64,000 bases of DNA from Brasenia schreberi (GCA_036023115.1 JAYKKT010000086.1:10245501-10309500); one strand, 5' to 3'; shown: positions 44,337 to 56,080, numbered from the stretch's first letter. Notes: generated by a model not told the origin, from the sequence alone. Numbers and translations are program-made.

Positions 44337-46139
44337 GAAGGCATATTACAAAACCATTTCCAAAACCACATTTTGGCAAATTCTTTCGAAAACCAAGTGT
44401 GGAAGATGCACTTCGATGGGGCACAAAACCAATGAGGGGCTGGTGCTGGGGTCATCCTCATCTCCCCTGAAAAGGGTGAGATTCCTATAGCAGTCCGCTT
44501 AGATTTCGAATATTCCAACAACGTAGCTGAGTATGAAGCACTCATACAATGCTTAAGGATTTCGAAAACTCTAGGGGCATCATGCATCAAGGTCTTTGGA
44601 GATTCGCTCCTTGTCATAAACCAGGTTTTGAAAATTTGGCAAGTACGTAATGAAAAACTACTTCCATATCACGGGTTGGCCACTCGATTGGTCCAATCCT
44701 TCCAATCGTGTAAACTCACACAAGTAGGAAGAGAGGACAATGGCATCACCGATGCCCTCTCCTCCTTGGGTTCAGCCCTAAAGGTCGATCCCATTTCAGG
44801 GACCCGATCTTTAGAAATATGGCATGCGCCCAACCCATCCATACACGATCTGGACATTTGCCAAAATAACCTAGAATCTATTGAAAAACCCTGGTTTTAT
44901 GACATAAAACAATTTCTAGAAAATGGGGGATTCGCCGAGGATGCCACATCCAAAGATAAGGCATTCATTCGCAAGATTTCGACCCGATACACCATTCTGG
45001 GTGGGGTTTTATACAAAAAAAGTTATACCGGCATTCTGCTTAGGTGTATCGACTTAGAGGAGGCTAGGATAGTGATGCATGAATTCCACGATGGAGAATG
45101 TGGAGGCCATGTCAATGCCAATATGATGGCAATGAAAATACTTTGAGGGGGCTATTTTTTGTCCACCTTGAAAAAGGATTGCCACGATCATGTTAGGAAG
45201 TGTCATCCATGTCAAGTGCATGGGCATGCCATTCATATCCCTTCATCTACATTGCATTCCGTGGTCAGCCCCTGGCCATTTACCATGTGGGCGTTTGACA
45301 TCGTAGGCCCTATATTTCCAAAAGCCTCGAATGGGCATCGATTCATTTTAGCAGCCACTGAGTATTTCTCCAAGTGGGTGGAAGCCATTTCCCTAACCAA
45401 CGTGCTGGGGCAACATGTGGTGGCTTTCATTAGGAGGAATATCTTGGCTCGATTTGGGGTTCCACGAGACCTTGTTTCTGATAATGGTACCCCATTCAAG
45501 AACGAGCGGATGGTTAAGTTGTGCAACACGTATGTCATAACTCACCACTTCTCGTCACCCTACTACCCTCGAGGCAACGGCCAAGCCGAAGCCACAAACA
45601 AGACTCTCATTGGTATAATTGAGAAAACTTTAGAGAAGGGTAGGATGTGGCACGAGAAGCTGGATGAAGCCTTATGGGCTTATAGGACTTCCATCCGGAC
45701 TCCCACGAATGCCACACCATTCGAATTGGTCTATGGCACAAACGCCATTCTTCCCATTCATACTCAACTGCATTCATTTCATACATCCATCGCACTCGAC
45801 CTCCCCCTAGAGACGCTTCAGCATGCTAAGATGGCCGAACTAGATTTGCTAGATGAGAGGCGACTCCTTGCCATGGATCATGCTCATGCATACCGGCAAA
45901 GGATAGCTCGACATTACGGTAAACACATGAGACCTCGCCACTTTGAAGTGGGGGATCTAGTTTTGAAAATCATCCACTATCGTGGCCCCCATCCACTCGG
46001 AAAGTGGCGCCCCAAGTGGGATGGACCCTATGTTGTACGAGCAACCACCACAAACAATTCGTATTGGTTGATCGATGTAGAAGGTAGGAATTTAGCAGAT
46101 CCTATCAATATTCAGTACCTAAAGAAGTATCATGTGTAG
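44337..46139 (+). pseudogene. pol: Pol 3' part (archaeal-type RNase H, integrase), F1 region 2
   Basis: Continues the pol cut at 31929, in register once element C and one duplication are removed. Archaeal-type RNase H has MHFDGA, AEYEAL, GDSLLVINQV and a final DN..DALS motif in which Ala is Thr. A TGA at 44433-44435 replaces an arginine codon. Integrase has HEFHDGECGGHVNANM, CHPCQ, FDIVGP, SDNGTPF and NGQAEATNK, ending in GKWRPKWDGPYVV and KYHV. A TGA at 45144-45146 breaks the zinc region. From 45159 to the end it is open. Confidence 0.9.
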
Positions 46140-47300
46140 GATTTGGATTGAATTCCATTTTTCGAAAAATTTAGGGATAGTTGCCCTAAGACATGAGAAT
46201 AAGGTGCAAAGGCAAAATCATGTGACCCTGAGTGAGAGAATTCGCACTTGTAAAAGAGTGGAGTCTCCAAAATCGTGGTTACATTTCAAAATCCTTCTTT
46301 TTACAAAGAAAGGCCTAGTTCAATATAGCAAGATACTTGCAAGTAGTACGTGCTATTTCTAAATAGGCAGATCTGGAATGGGTCGAGTGTAGGCTTGGGA
46401 TAAGTCCTCCCCTCTTCTCTTCTCCTTCCCAAAAAGGAAAACAAAAGCCCAAACAAAGGGAATTTCCCATTCAAAGTTTCTTTCCAAAAGAAAGAAACCA
46501 GAATTCAAAAGAAAATCGATTCTCTTATGAAAAAGAGGGATTAAAGAAAAAATACTCCCAAAGGGAGACCCTCTATGAAAAAAAGGAAAAAGAGGCTAAA
46601 AAGCTCAAAAAGAGCAGTTTTTCCACCTTGTATGCCTTAAACCACGGGACGCTTCAGAAGGGACCGTGGTATCTCTTTCCCATCCCTGGCTTATCCCAAG
46701 CTAAAGCATGGTTCATTTCGAGGAATCCTAAAGTAAAAATAGGATTTACTTACTTGAATTTCATCTTGTTTGAGAATTCGACGTTTCGAGTAAGGCATAG
46801 GAATTTGAAATAGGCCTTGTTTTCTTATAAAACCTCCGCTAGATAAGCGAGTGTTAAGACTCAAACAAGGGCAAGCACGAAGAGCTCGAGATCCTTAGGA
46901 TCGAGGCTCAAGACAGTTGTCCCTTTTGTAAATAGCTTTTGTAAATGGATTTTGAAAAGTCTAACATCGAACAGCATAGGATTTGCTCACTTGGAGCAGT
47001 AGGCCTTGTAAGTCTCTAGAGTGCGACCACATCTGGTCTTTGGGAGGTCGCCACTCTTGGCACCACACCCATGTCATGCATCTGCATTCCACGCACGAAA
47101 CTTGCATAAACATGATCCCATTTAGGACCAGATTCCATAAGTAAATCCCTTTGGCGTAATATCTCCTCCTACCAGAGTTTGTAAATTGAGATTTTGCTAA
47201 AAATTGGGACGATCCCATATTCTTCGTGGCTAGATCTAGGGAGACATTGAAAGGGGTGTCTGTCATCTTTGCCCTTATCCACATCGATTTGGACAAGGCC
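46140..47300 (+). other. 3' untranslated region, F1 region 2
   Basis: Close copy of the region 1 tail, with ATAGCA...TGCTAT (46325-46356), CCACGG...CCGTGG around GACGCTTCAGAAGG (46642-46669) and AATCCTA...TAGGATT. No gene seen. Confidence 0.7.
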
Positions 47301-47313
47301 AAAGAGGGGCATC
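47301..47313 (+). promoter_or_regulatory. Polypurine tract, F1 region 2
   Basis: AAAGAGGGGCATC directly before LTR3. Confidence 0.85.
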
Positions 47314-48564
47314 TGTAAACACCCCGAAATCCTACGAATTCCTCAAAACAGCCTGGTTTTGTAAAAGCAGCCCCAAAGGGCCATTTTGAGTCTGGAAACC
47401 CAGGAGCCTTTCAGGCAACCCTATACATATGTTTTGAACTTTACATATTTCAAAAATGTATAATATAGCTTTAAAAACCTTTTTAAAACATGATTTTGAA
47501 ACCCCGAAGCAGCTTGGCCTAATCCAGACAGGACCAGGAAAGAAAAGGAGAGCCCGGAACCGGAGCACATGTCAAGCCCGGCACAACAACTCTTACATTT
47601 AACCCACCCCCAGGATCTCGAACGTCCAAGACCCTGTTATCATCAAAACATCATTTGAAGTCATCTTCGGAAGGCGATAACAGAGGCGGACGATCATGTT
47701 GGCGAAGACCCAACGCAGACGGAGTACTGATGTTGTCAGACCCCGCACAAACCATTCGTTTCGAACATAGCCCGAAGGAGTCAGAATTTAGTTTGGATCG
47801 GATCTGGACTATATATATCCAGATCCCAATCCAAACCCATGTGTGGACTCCGATTTGGATTTGGATCCAGAGATCCAATCCAATATCCACATCCATGGCC
47901 CACATCACCTTCTCATAAATAGAGGTGGGGCCCACTTGAATTTCACATGGGATTATGGGCATGAGAGAGAGTGGGGGAGGATAAGATCAAGGTGTGTGTT
48001 GTAATTAAGCTTGACTTGTGTGTCAAGTTTGGGGTTAATCATGTGGGTTAGCCTAATTAAAGTGGGTTAAAGCTTGTAATTAGCCAAAACCTAACCTAGG
48101 GCTGCACCAACATGATGTGATTAAGGTCTATGGGTCATGCAAAGGGAGCTCCTTAATCTAATCCTCACCAAAAACACCTAATCCTAGCCTTTTACCCTAA
48201 TCCTGTCCTAATCCTAGCCTAATCACCTAACCCACTTCCCTAATCCCGGCCTAATCCCAACCTAATCACCTAACCCACTTCCCTAATCCTTCCCTAAACC
48301 TAGGTTAATTTCCCTAAACCTAACCTAATCCTAGCCTAATCACCTAACCCACCTCACTAAACCTCACCCCAAAACCAACCCCACCTAGCTAAACCCTAAA
48401 CCTTTAAACCACCCCACCTAAACCTAGCACACAATCTACCCAAAACCCCTTGTATTTAAAATATCTGGCCCTACCCTAAAACCAGCCCACCTTACTACCA
48501 TACCACCACCCCTAGACCACCTTACCACTACCCTAATACCAGCCCCAACCAACTTTGACAGCCC

Positions 48565-48572
48565 TATATAAA
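48565..48572 (+). promoter_or_regulatory. TATA box of LTR3
   Basis: TATATAAA followed by CACCCCCTAAGGGGCGGG, which can pair CCCC with GGGG. Confidence 0.65.
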
Positions 48573-49523
48573 CACCCCCTAAGGGGCGGGTTTTCCCATT
48601 CTATCTCACCCCCCTTTCCAGCCCAACCGAGCCCAGCCACCTGCACCACTTCCAGCCGGGTCTTCCACCTGCACCACGGCCAGCTACCACCGTGCTCCAC
48701 CTGCTTCACCACACCACAGCCGCCTAGCCACCTGTCGCCACCACTTCCATCCGGCCGAACCCTCCATTTCAACCACCCGGCAGCTCCCCTTCCATCCACC
48801 ACCGCGTCTTCATTCGGTTAGTACCCCATACTCCACTCTACTTCTTCTTCACTCCCTCTCCACTCTCAGCCACCTGCACTACCACCACCTTACCCTAACA
48901 CCAGCCACTTGCCGCCACCACTCCCATTCGGCCAAGCCTCAACCACTCTAACTACCCGCCATTGCCTAGACACCCTAGCTACACCCGGCCACTCCATCCA
49001 ACTCCCTAAGACCTGCCCATATCACCTCACCACACCCATCACCACCTTACCCCATACCCTAGCTAGTTCCTTTCCCATCTACCACAGCCCTAGCTACCTT
49101 AGCAACCACCACCACCGAGCCTCCCTTAGTCGGCCACTCCAACCGACTGTCCCACACCCATTCGGCCAGCCACCCGCCAGCCATATCCTTCCCCTAGATA
49201 CTCCCTTAGACATTCCCTTAGGCCCCACCTTAGTGCCATACTTCCTAACCCTACAACCTCCCTTAGTGACCCTACTTAGTCACTTTAGCCCAACACACAA
49301 AACCAGCCCTTTGCTAAGCCGCCGGCAACCTTCAAGGCACCTATCCCGCGCCCCATTTCCAGCCGGCCAGCAGCCCTTCTTGCCGTTCAACTTCGCGGAG
49401 CTCCCTCTTGCAGCCCAAGGCGAAGGCCAAGCACATGCTCAAGCAAGGCATCTTCGGACCAACTATTAGAAAGTGCCTAACTCGGTCCTTAGTTGTATAC
49501 TTGCTTAAAATTTAATTCGATAC

Positions 49524-49576
49524 GGGGTTGTAATAACGGAGCATAGTCTCCCCCCGCTTGTAATAACATGGCTTGG
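49524..49576 (+). promoter_or_regulatory. Conserved TTGTAATAA pair, LTR3
   Basis: Same block as in the other F1 LTRs. Confidence 0.5.
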
Positions 49577-49706
49577 CTCACCCACACACGTGCACTCTCT
49601 TAGTCGTGCACGATTTTGAACACACACTGGCCTAATCAGCCCCTAATACATAAATATATATATGTACTTTAACTTACGTAGGTTTTTTGCTTAAGTTGGG
49701 TGTGTT

Positions 49707-50310
49707 GTCTTTCAATTCAAGCACTCACACACATTGAGCCTTCGCTCTTATTTGAAAGACCCAAGTAAGGGCCGCGCTATACTATTTGGGTTTCATTTCA
49801 TGTCGTGTGTGTAAGTCTTTCAATTCAAGCACTCACACACATTGAGCCTTCGCTCTTATTTGAAAGACCCAAGTAAGGGCCGTGCTATACTATTTGGGTT
49901 TCATTTCATGTCATATGTGTAAGTCTTTCAATTCAAGCACTCACACACATTGAGCCTTCGCTCTTATTTGAAAGACCCAAGTAAGGGCCATGCTATACTA
50001 TTTGGGTTTCATTTCATGTCGTGTGTGTAAGTCTTTCAATTCAAGCACTCACACACATTGAGCCTTCGCTCTTATTTGAAAGACCCAAGTAAGGGCCGTG
50101 TTATACTATTTGGGTTTAATTTCATGTTGTGTGTGTAGTACTTCTATTCAAGCACTCACACACATTGAGCTTTCGCTCTTACTCCCAAGACCTTAATCAA
50201 GGCCATATTGCAAGTTATATTTGGGTTCTATTTCAGGTCGTGTGTGTAAGTCTTTCAATTCAAGCACGCACCCACATTGAGCCTTCGCTCTTATTTGCAA
50301 GACCCAAGTA
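49707..50310 (+). repeat. Tandem repeat, six units of about 110 bp, LTR3
   Basis: Units start near 49707, 49815, 49923, 50031, 50138 and 50250. The first four are almost alike and keep the GTCTTTCAA/TTGAAAGAC arms, so the extra unit probably arose by recent local duplication. Confidence 0.85.
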
Positions 50311-50733
50311 AGGGCCCATATATATACCTTATATACATATCTCCCTTTGGCATTTACATTACAAGTCATTTCCCTTCGGTTATTTCCCTTCGGTTATTTC
50401 CCTTCGGTCATTTCCCTTCGGCCTTGTCTTTACATTCGGGTTTTCCCTTTGGAGTAGCGTGAGTCTTGCATTGAATCTACGCCATACCACGAGGTAGGAC
50501 GCATATTGCATCGAAGCAAGCCCCGTACTCCCGTACAAATTCGCCCCATGTAGTAGAGTGTTCATAACACACACCTAGGTGGCCCATAAAGGGATAAAAA
50601 GAAAGACTTAGGCACGTGCAAATCCACGTGATCTAAAATCTGTAATCGCATTTAAAAGATCCGAATCAAAAACACCTCGAACCACTTTCGTAAAGCTTTT
50701 TTTTCTATCCTAAACTCGATTTTTAAAAGCATA

Positions 50734-50861
50734 CAGACCGACCCTTGCGCATCGGTGCAAGAAAGTCTGCGACGACAAGAGCTCACTTGCTCACAGTTGC
50801 CACGTTAGAAGTCAGGATAAAATATATCTTCGCTAGCTTAGGTAAGCTAGCTGGCACGCCC
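50734..50861 (+). other. U5 structural module, LTR3
   Basis: Hairpin 1 (50734-50769) has CAGAC/GTCTG and CTTGCGC/GTGCAAG, with one change in the internal loop (CGACC for TGACC). Hairpin 2 (50832-50851) is a perfect nine-base GCTAGCTTA/TAAGCTAGC. TGGCACGCCC follows at 50852-50861. Confidence 0.65.
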
Positions 50862-51006
50862 TGTTTATACAAATAGGCCTTAGACACAAGAGAGGATCCG
50901 CTCCAGACCCTGAAAAGCCAAAAGGGGAGGCGGCGATTTTCCTGCGTCATTTTTAACTTTGTTTTCTTTGCTTGTACTTAGGAAATTTTGAAAAAGCTTG
51001 AAAAGC

Positions 51007-52305
51007 ATGTCAAAATCCAATCCAAGTGAAGTGTCGAGCCAAGGCTCATGCGCATCAAGTTCTCACTCTAGGAGGATTTTCAAAAACAAAATAAAACTAG
51101 ATGAAATCGAGGACCTGAGAAGGGAGTTTGAGGCCAAAATCGATACTCTCAACCAAGAGGCTGAAGTAGGCGATTCGTGTTCATCAAACGGTGAACAAAG
51201 GCCTAAGAAAAAATCTGTCCATCCTAGAGCTAATACAAACTTCGCCTAGAAATAGACTAGTGTTAGAGACAATTCTAGAAAGAGCAAGGGTTAGTTTGAA
51301 TATTACCCCTGAATCTTTGTCCAAACAAGTGGCCTCCATAGGAGCGAAAACGCCCATCGTATTCTCGGAAGACGATGTAGATAGAGACCCTACGAGTCCC
51401 ATAACCAGGCCCTACATATCGAGGTGGTTCTGAATAACCACTCTCTGGATAGGTGCCTTATCGATGGGGGAGGAGGGCTCAACATCCTTCCACTTCATGT
51501 GGCGAATCAAATCGGAGTCACCTTGACATCCGTTCACCCAAGTGCCATCGTTATCACTGGATACGATGGGAATGCGTCTAGACCAATAGGATCTATCGAA
51601 CTCCCCATAGAAACGGGAGGGATAGCACACACGGGGGTGTTCCATGTCCTGGACATCCACCCCCATTATAACCTGTTGTTGGGAAGGCCCGGGATACACA
51701 GCTTGTGCGCTGTGCCATCCACCTTCCACAGGTGTGTCAAGATCCCTTTCTGGGATAAAGTCGTTGTGATCCTAGGTGAGAGTCATCCTCAACTTCAGGG
51801 GCTCATAAATCCCCCCTGCTTGTCAAGCTCCCAGACTCATGAGGTAAAACTAGGGCAAATCATGTTTGAGCCACCAAGGCTCGTATTGAACAACCCTAGG
51901 AAGGTCATGTATGTGAAGGGGCCCAAGGTTGGCCCCCTCAAGGTTCTGACCCTTCTAGGAAGACCCAAGAATCCCTTATTTCCAAAACCCCTGGACAAGA
52001 AGCCCTATATGCACAACATAGATGACAGCAAGTTCCAGGACCACGATCTGTATTCAAACTTTTCTAAAAATAAAAAATCGTGGAACATGCTGTTGAACAT
52101 GTGCTATGTGCCTTATAAGAGTCTAGGGGCACAAAATCAGGGTCTCCTAGAACTCATACTTCCTCTGGCCAATCCAAGCCGATATGGGATCGGCTATACT
52201 CCCAAAATACCACCAGAGCCACCCCCTGTGACCACCTGGTTTCAGGGTGCCCTAGAGCCTACCCTAGAAGAAACCTAGGGTTTGGACCTCTTATTCCCAG
52301 TCTAA
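51007..52305 (+). pseudogene. gag: Gag-protease with large internal deletion, F1 region 4
   Basis: Starts at the usual ATG (MSKSNPSEV) and reads the coiled-coil-like N-terminus. At about 51215 it jumps from the lysine-rich linker to ILELIQTSPRNR, just upstream of protease. The capsid fold and zinc knuckle are gone. A two-base frameshift near 51385 precedes the retropepsin motif CLIDGGGGLNILPLH. The LLGRPGIHSL motif has Gly for Trp. A TAG at 52276-52278 (tyrosine codon) lies nine codons before the normal end. Confidence 0.87.
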
Positions 52306-52310
52306 CCCGT

Positions 52311-52328
52311 AGTGTTTTCCCTTTATAG
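52311..52328 (+). promoter_or_regulatory. 3' splice-site-like tract, F1 region 4
   Basis: GTGTTTTCCCTTTATAG/G before the pol ATG at 52331; spacing is identical to region 1 and D. Confidence 0.45.
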
Positions 52329-52330
52329 GT

Positions 52331-52677
52331 ATGATGGAAGATCCCTTTTACAAAAATACAAAAACATTTGAAAAACTCAAAATCGAAAAAATGGAAAAAT
52401 TGCAAAAACCAAAAACATTGGAAAATCAAAAACTCGAAAAAAAAGTAGTTTGTATAGTTCCCAAAGTTCTAGTTTTGCAAAAGCACAAAAAAATCGAAAA
52501 ATTACAAAACTCCAAAAAGAGTTTGTACATAGCTGCTCCTGGTAAGGCTTTGGAAAAAGGAAAAGATTTCGGAAGAAACGTCGTCTGTATAACCCGACCA
52601 AAAATTTTGAAACCAATAGAAATTTCAAGTGTAAAACCAGGCCTTTCGAAAATCCATACATCGAATTTCCTCGGGTC
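52331..52677 (+). pseudogene. pol: Pol N-terminal fragment, F1 region 4 (cut by element D)
   Basis: MMEDPFYKNTKTFEKLK opens the lysine-rich repeat region (QKHKKIEKLQNSKK), which is open until element D begins at 52678. The bases just before, GGGTC, are the candidate left target-site duplication. The rest of this pol should reappear to the right of the window. Confidence 0.85.
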
Positions 52678-53918
52678 TGTAAACACCCCAAAATCCCACG
52701 AACTTCTCAAATAAAACCTGGTTTTGTAAAAGAAGCCCCAAAGGGCTATTTTGAGTCTGGAAACCCAGGAGCCTTCCAGGCAACCCTGTACATATGTTTA
52801 AACTATATACGCTTTAAAATATGTATAATATGCTTTTAAAACCTTTTAAAATACATTCTGAAACCCCATAAAGCAGCTTGGCCAGATGAAAGCAGGACCA
52901 GAAGAGCTAAAGAGAGCCCAGAACTGGAGCACATGTCGAGCCCGGCACAACGACTCTCGTGTTTAATCCACCCCAGGATCTCGAACGTCCAAGACCCTGT
53001 TATCATCAGAAACCCTTTGAAATCATCTCCGGAAGGTGAAAACGGAAGCGGACGACCATGTTAGCGAAGACCCAACGCAGACGGAGTACTGATGCTGTCA
53101 GACCCCGCACAAACCGTTCGTTTCGAACACAGCCTGAAGGAGTCAGAATTCAGTTTGGATTGGATCTGGACCATATATATTCAGATCCCAATCCAAACGT
53201 ATGTGTGGATTTGGATTTGGATTTGGATCCAGAGATCCAATCCAATATCCACATCCATGGCCCACATCACCTTCTCATAAATGGAGGTGGGGCCCACTTG
53301 AAGTTCACGTGGGATTATGGGCATGAGAGAGAATGGGGAGGATAAGCATGAGGGGAATTGTAATTAAGCTTGACTTGTGTGTCAAGTTTGGGGTTAATCA
53401 TGTGGGTTAGCCTAATTAGTATGGGTTTAAGCTTGTATTAGCCAAAACCTAACCTAGGGTTGCACCAACATGATGCAATGAAGTCTATGGGTTATGCAAA
53501 GGGAGCTCCCTAACCCAATCCTAAGCCGAAACCCCAAATCCTAGCCTTTTACCCTAATCTCGACCTAATCCTAGCCTAATCACCTAACCCACTTCCCTAA
53601 TCCCGGCCTAATCCCAACCTAATCACCTAACCCACCTCCCTAATCCTTCCCTAAACCTAGCCTAATTCCCTTAATTCTAACCTAATCCTAGCCTAATCAC
53701 CTAACCCACCTCACTAAACCTCACCCCAAAACCAACCCACCTAGCTAAGCCCTAAACCCTTAAACCACCCCACCTAAACCTAGCACACCATATCCCTAAA
53801 CCCCTTAAAGCAAAATATCTGGCCCCTCCTCAAAACCAGACCACCTTATCACTACACCACCACCACCTAACCACCTTACCACCCTCTCAAAACCACCCCC
53901 AATCGCCTTTTGAAAATC

Positions 53919-53926
53919 TATATAAA
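53919..53926 (+). promoter_or_regulatory. TATA box of element D LTR
   Basis: TATATAAA followed by a C tract and GTGGGTGGG, at the same place as in LTR1. Confidence 0.65.
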
Positions 53927-54838
53927 CCCCCCCCTAGTGGGTGGGTTTTTCAATTTCTTTTTCCAGCTCTTGGGCCAACCGAGCCCTCTCACTTTGCTCC
54001 CTTCTTCCACCTGCACCACCACTACCCCCAGCCAAGCTCCACCTCGCGCCACCACTTCCATCCGGCATGTTCCATTCCACGTCGCCACCACAGTCGCCCG
54101 ACCAGCTCCCTTCCTTCCACCCGGCTGCCCTTCTTCCACACATCAACCTCCTTCACCCATCCGGTTAGTACCTCAACCCAACTCCAACTCCTCTTCACTC
54201 CCCCTCCACTCTCAACCACCCATACCACCATAACACCTCGCCAACACTACCTTCCCGCCACCCTTACCCATTCGGCCAGACATAGCCCATTCCACCACCC
54301 GATCCTCTACCTTCCCCTTAGTGACAACCATACACCACCCTACCTTGCTCCCTAGGACCTGCCCCCTCCACTCTTAGTCACCCATTCACTCCACCTTCCA
54401 CAGCACCCTAGCTAGTTCCCTCGCCATTCCCCAAACACCCCCTAGCTACCCTAGCCGGCCACCACTTAAAACACCCCCTAGTCGGCCGACTGCACCCAAC
54501 TCATTCGGCCAGCTACACCCTCTTCCTTAGACATCTTCCCTTTAGGCTCCCCTTAGCGACACCTTCCATAGAGCCTTCCCTACGCCTTAGTGACCTTCCT
54601 TAATCACCTCAGCCCGAGACACCACGGCAGCACCCCTCTAGTAGCCGGCAAGCTCCAAGGCGCCACACCCGCACTCCCTTGTCACCCGGCCAGCACACCC
54701 CTTTGCCGTGCCATTCCGAGGAGCTCCCTCTTGCAGCCCAAGCCCACGCTCAAGCAAGTCACCTCCGGACCGGCTATAAGTAAGTGCTTAACTCGATCCT
54801 TAGTTGTAGACTTACTTAAGTTAAATTAAATTTGATAC

Positions 54839-54890
54839 GGGGTTGTAATAACAGAGCATTGTCTCCCCCCGCTTGTAATAACGTGGCTTG
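54839..54890 (+). promoter_or_regulatory. Conserved TTGTAATAA pair, element D LTR
   Basis: Same block; GGAG is altered to AGAG here, so the central dyad is weaker. Confidence 0.45.
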
Positions 54891-55015
54891 GCACACCCAC
54901 ACACATGTGCACTTGAGCCTACCTCGCTCTTAGTTGTGCACGATTTTGAACACACATTGAGATATAAGTTTATTTATATACTTTAAGTTGCATAGGGTTT
55001 TGCTTGAGTTGGGTG

Positions 55016-55410
55016 TGTTGTCTTTAAATTCTCGCACTCACACACATTGAGCTTCCACTCTTATTTGCAAGACCCAAGTAAGGGCCATGTTATACTATCC
55101 TTAGGTTTAATTTCATGTCATGTGTGTAGTACTTCAATTCAAGCACTCACACACATTGAGCTTTCACTCTTACTCTCAAGACCTTAGTTAAGGCCATATT
55201 GCAATTTATATTTGGGTTTAATTTCATGTTGTGTGCGTAGTACTTCAATTCTAGCACTCACACACATTGAACTTTCGCTCTTACTCCCAAGACCTTAGTT
55301 AAGGCCATATTGCAATTTATATTTGGGTTTCATTTCATGTCGTGTGTGTAGTCTTTAAATTCTCGCACGCACCCACATTGAGCCTTCGCTCTTACTTCCA
55401 AGACCCAAGT
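55016..55410 (+). repeat. Tandem repeat, about four diverged units, element D LTR
   Basis: Units begin near 55016, 55127, 55238 and 55347, with a possible degenerate fifth near 55493. The long inverted arms are mostly lost (TCTTTAAATTCTCG for TCTTTCAATTCAAG), while GAGC/GCTC remains in some units. Confidence 0.75.
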
Positions 55411-55951
55411 AAGGGCCCATATATACTATATACGTATTTTCCTTTCAGCTATGTCTTTAAGATTTGGGTTTTAAGGTTCAGCTGTGTGCGTAGTCTTTCC
55501 ATATATACACGACACACACTTGCACAATTGAGCCTTTCCGCTCTTAAGATATAGCCATATTTCCCCTTTGCAATTTCCCTTCGGCAATTTACATTTACAA
55601 GTCATTTCCCTTTGGCAATTTCCATTACAAGTCATTTCCCTTCGGTATTGTCTTTTAAATTCGGGTTTTCCCTTTGGAGTTGCATGAGTTTGCATTGCAT
55701 ATACGCCATACTACGAGTTAGGACGCATATTGCATCAAAGCAAACCCCATACTCCCGCTCAAAGTCGCCATATTTTAGTTGAGTGTTCATAACACACACC
55801 TAGTTGGCCCAAAAAGGGATAAAAACAAAGACTTAGGCACGTGCAAATCCACGTGAAATAAAATCTGAAAGTCATACAAAACAATCCGAATCAAACACCT
55901 CAAACCGCTTTCGTAGGTTCTTACACTCAAAAACTCGATTTTAAAAGCGTA

Positions 55952-56080
55952 CAGACTGACCCTTGCGCATCGGTGCAAGAAGTTCTGCGACGACAAGAGA
56001 TTGCTTACTCACAGTCGCCACGTTAGGAGTCAGGTTTAAAATATATCTTCGCTAGCTTAAGTAAGCTAGTTGGCATGCCC
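55952..56080 (+). other. U5 structural module, element D LTR
   Basis: Hairpin 1 (55952-55987) keeps TGACC/AAG and CTTGCGC/GTGCAAG, but its lower stem is weakened (GTTCTG). Hairpin 2 (56051-56070) is GCTAGCTTA/TAAGCTAGT, followed by TGGCATGCCC, one change from the primer-site start. Confidence 0.6.

Larger units (their letters stand above)
7013..50948 (+). mobile_element. F1 element bounded by LTR1 and LTR3, split by nested insertions
   Basis: This is the one F1 unit in the window with an LTR at each side: LTR1, primer site, gag-pro, pol, 3' region, polypurine tract, LTR3. It contains a solo LTR, element B and element C; removing these leaves about 14 kb. Region 1 uses LTR1 as its 3' LTR and region 4 uses LTR3 as its 5' LTR, so the unit belongs to a head-to-tail array. 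LTR1 and LTR3 differ in leader sequence and in tandem-repeat number. That suggests they come from different subfamilies joined by recombination. Confidence 0.8.
47314..50948 (+). mobile_element. F1 LTR3 (shared by regions 2 and 4)
   Basis: At 3635 bases it is the longest F1 LTR here. It has the usual order: GGAT dyad, CCTAA-rich tract (about 48085-48430), TATA box 48565-48572, CACC-rich leader, TTGTAATAA block 49524-49576, six tandem units (about 49707-50310) and U5 module. It breaks off at GCGTC; the last bases, TACA, and the whole primer site are deleted. Confidence 0.9.
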
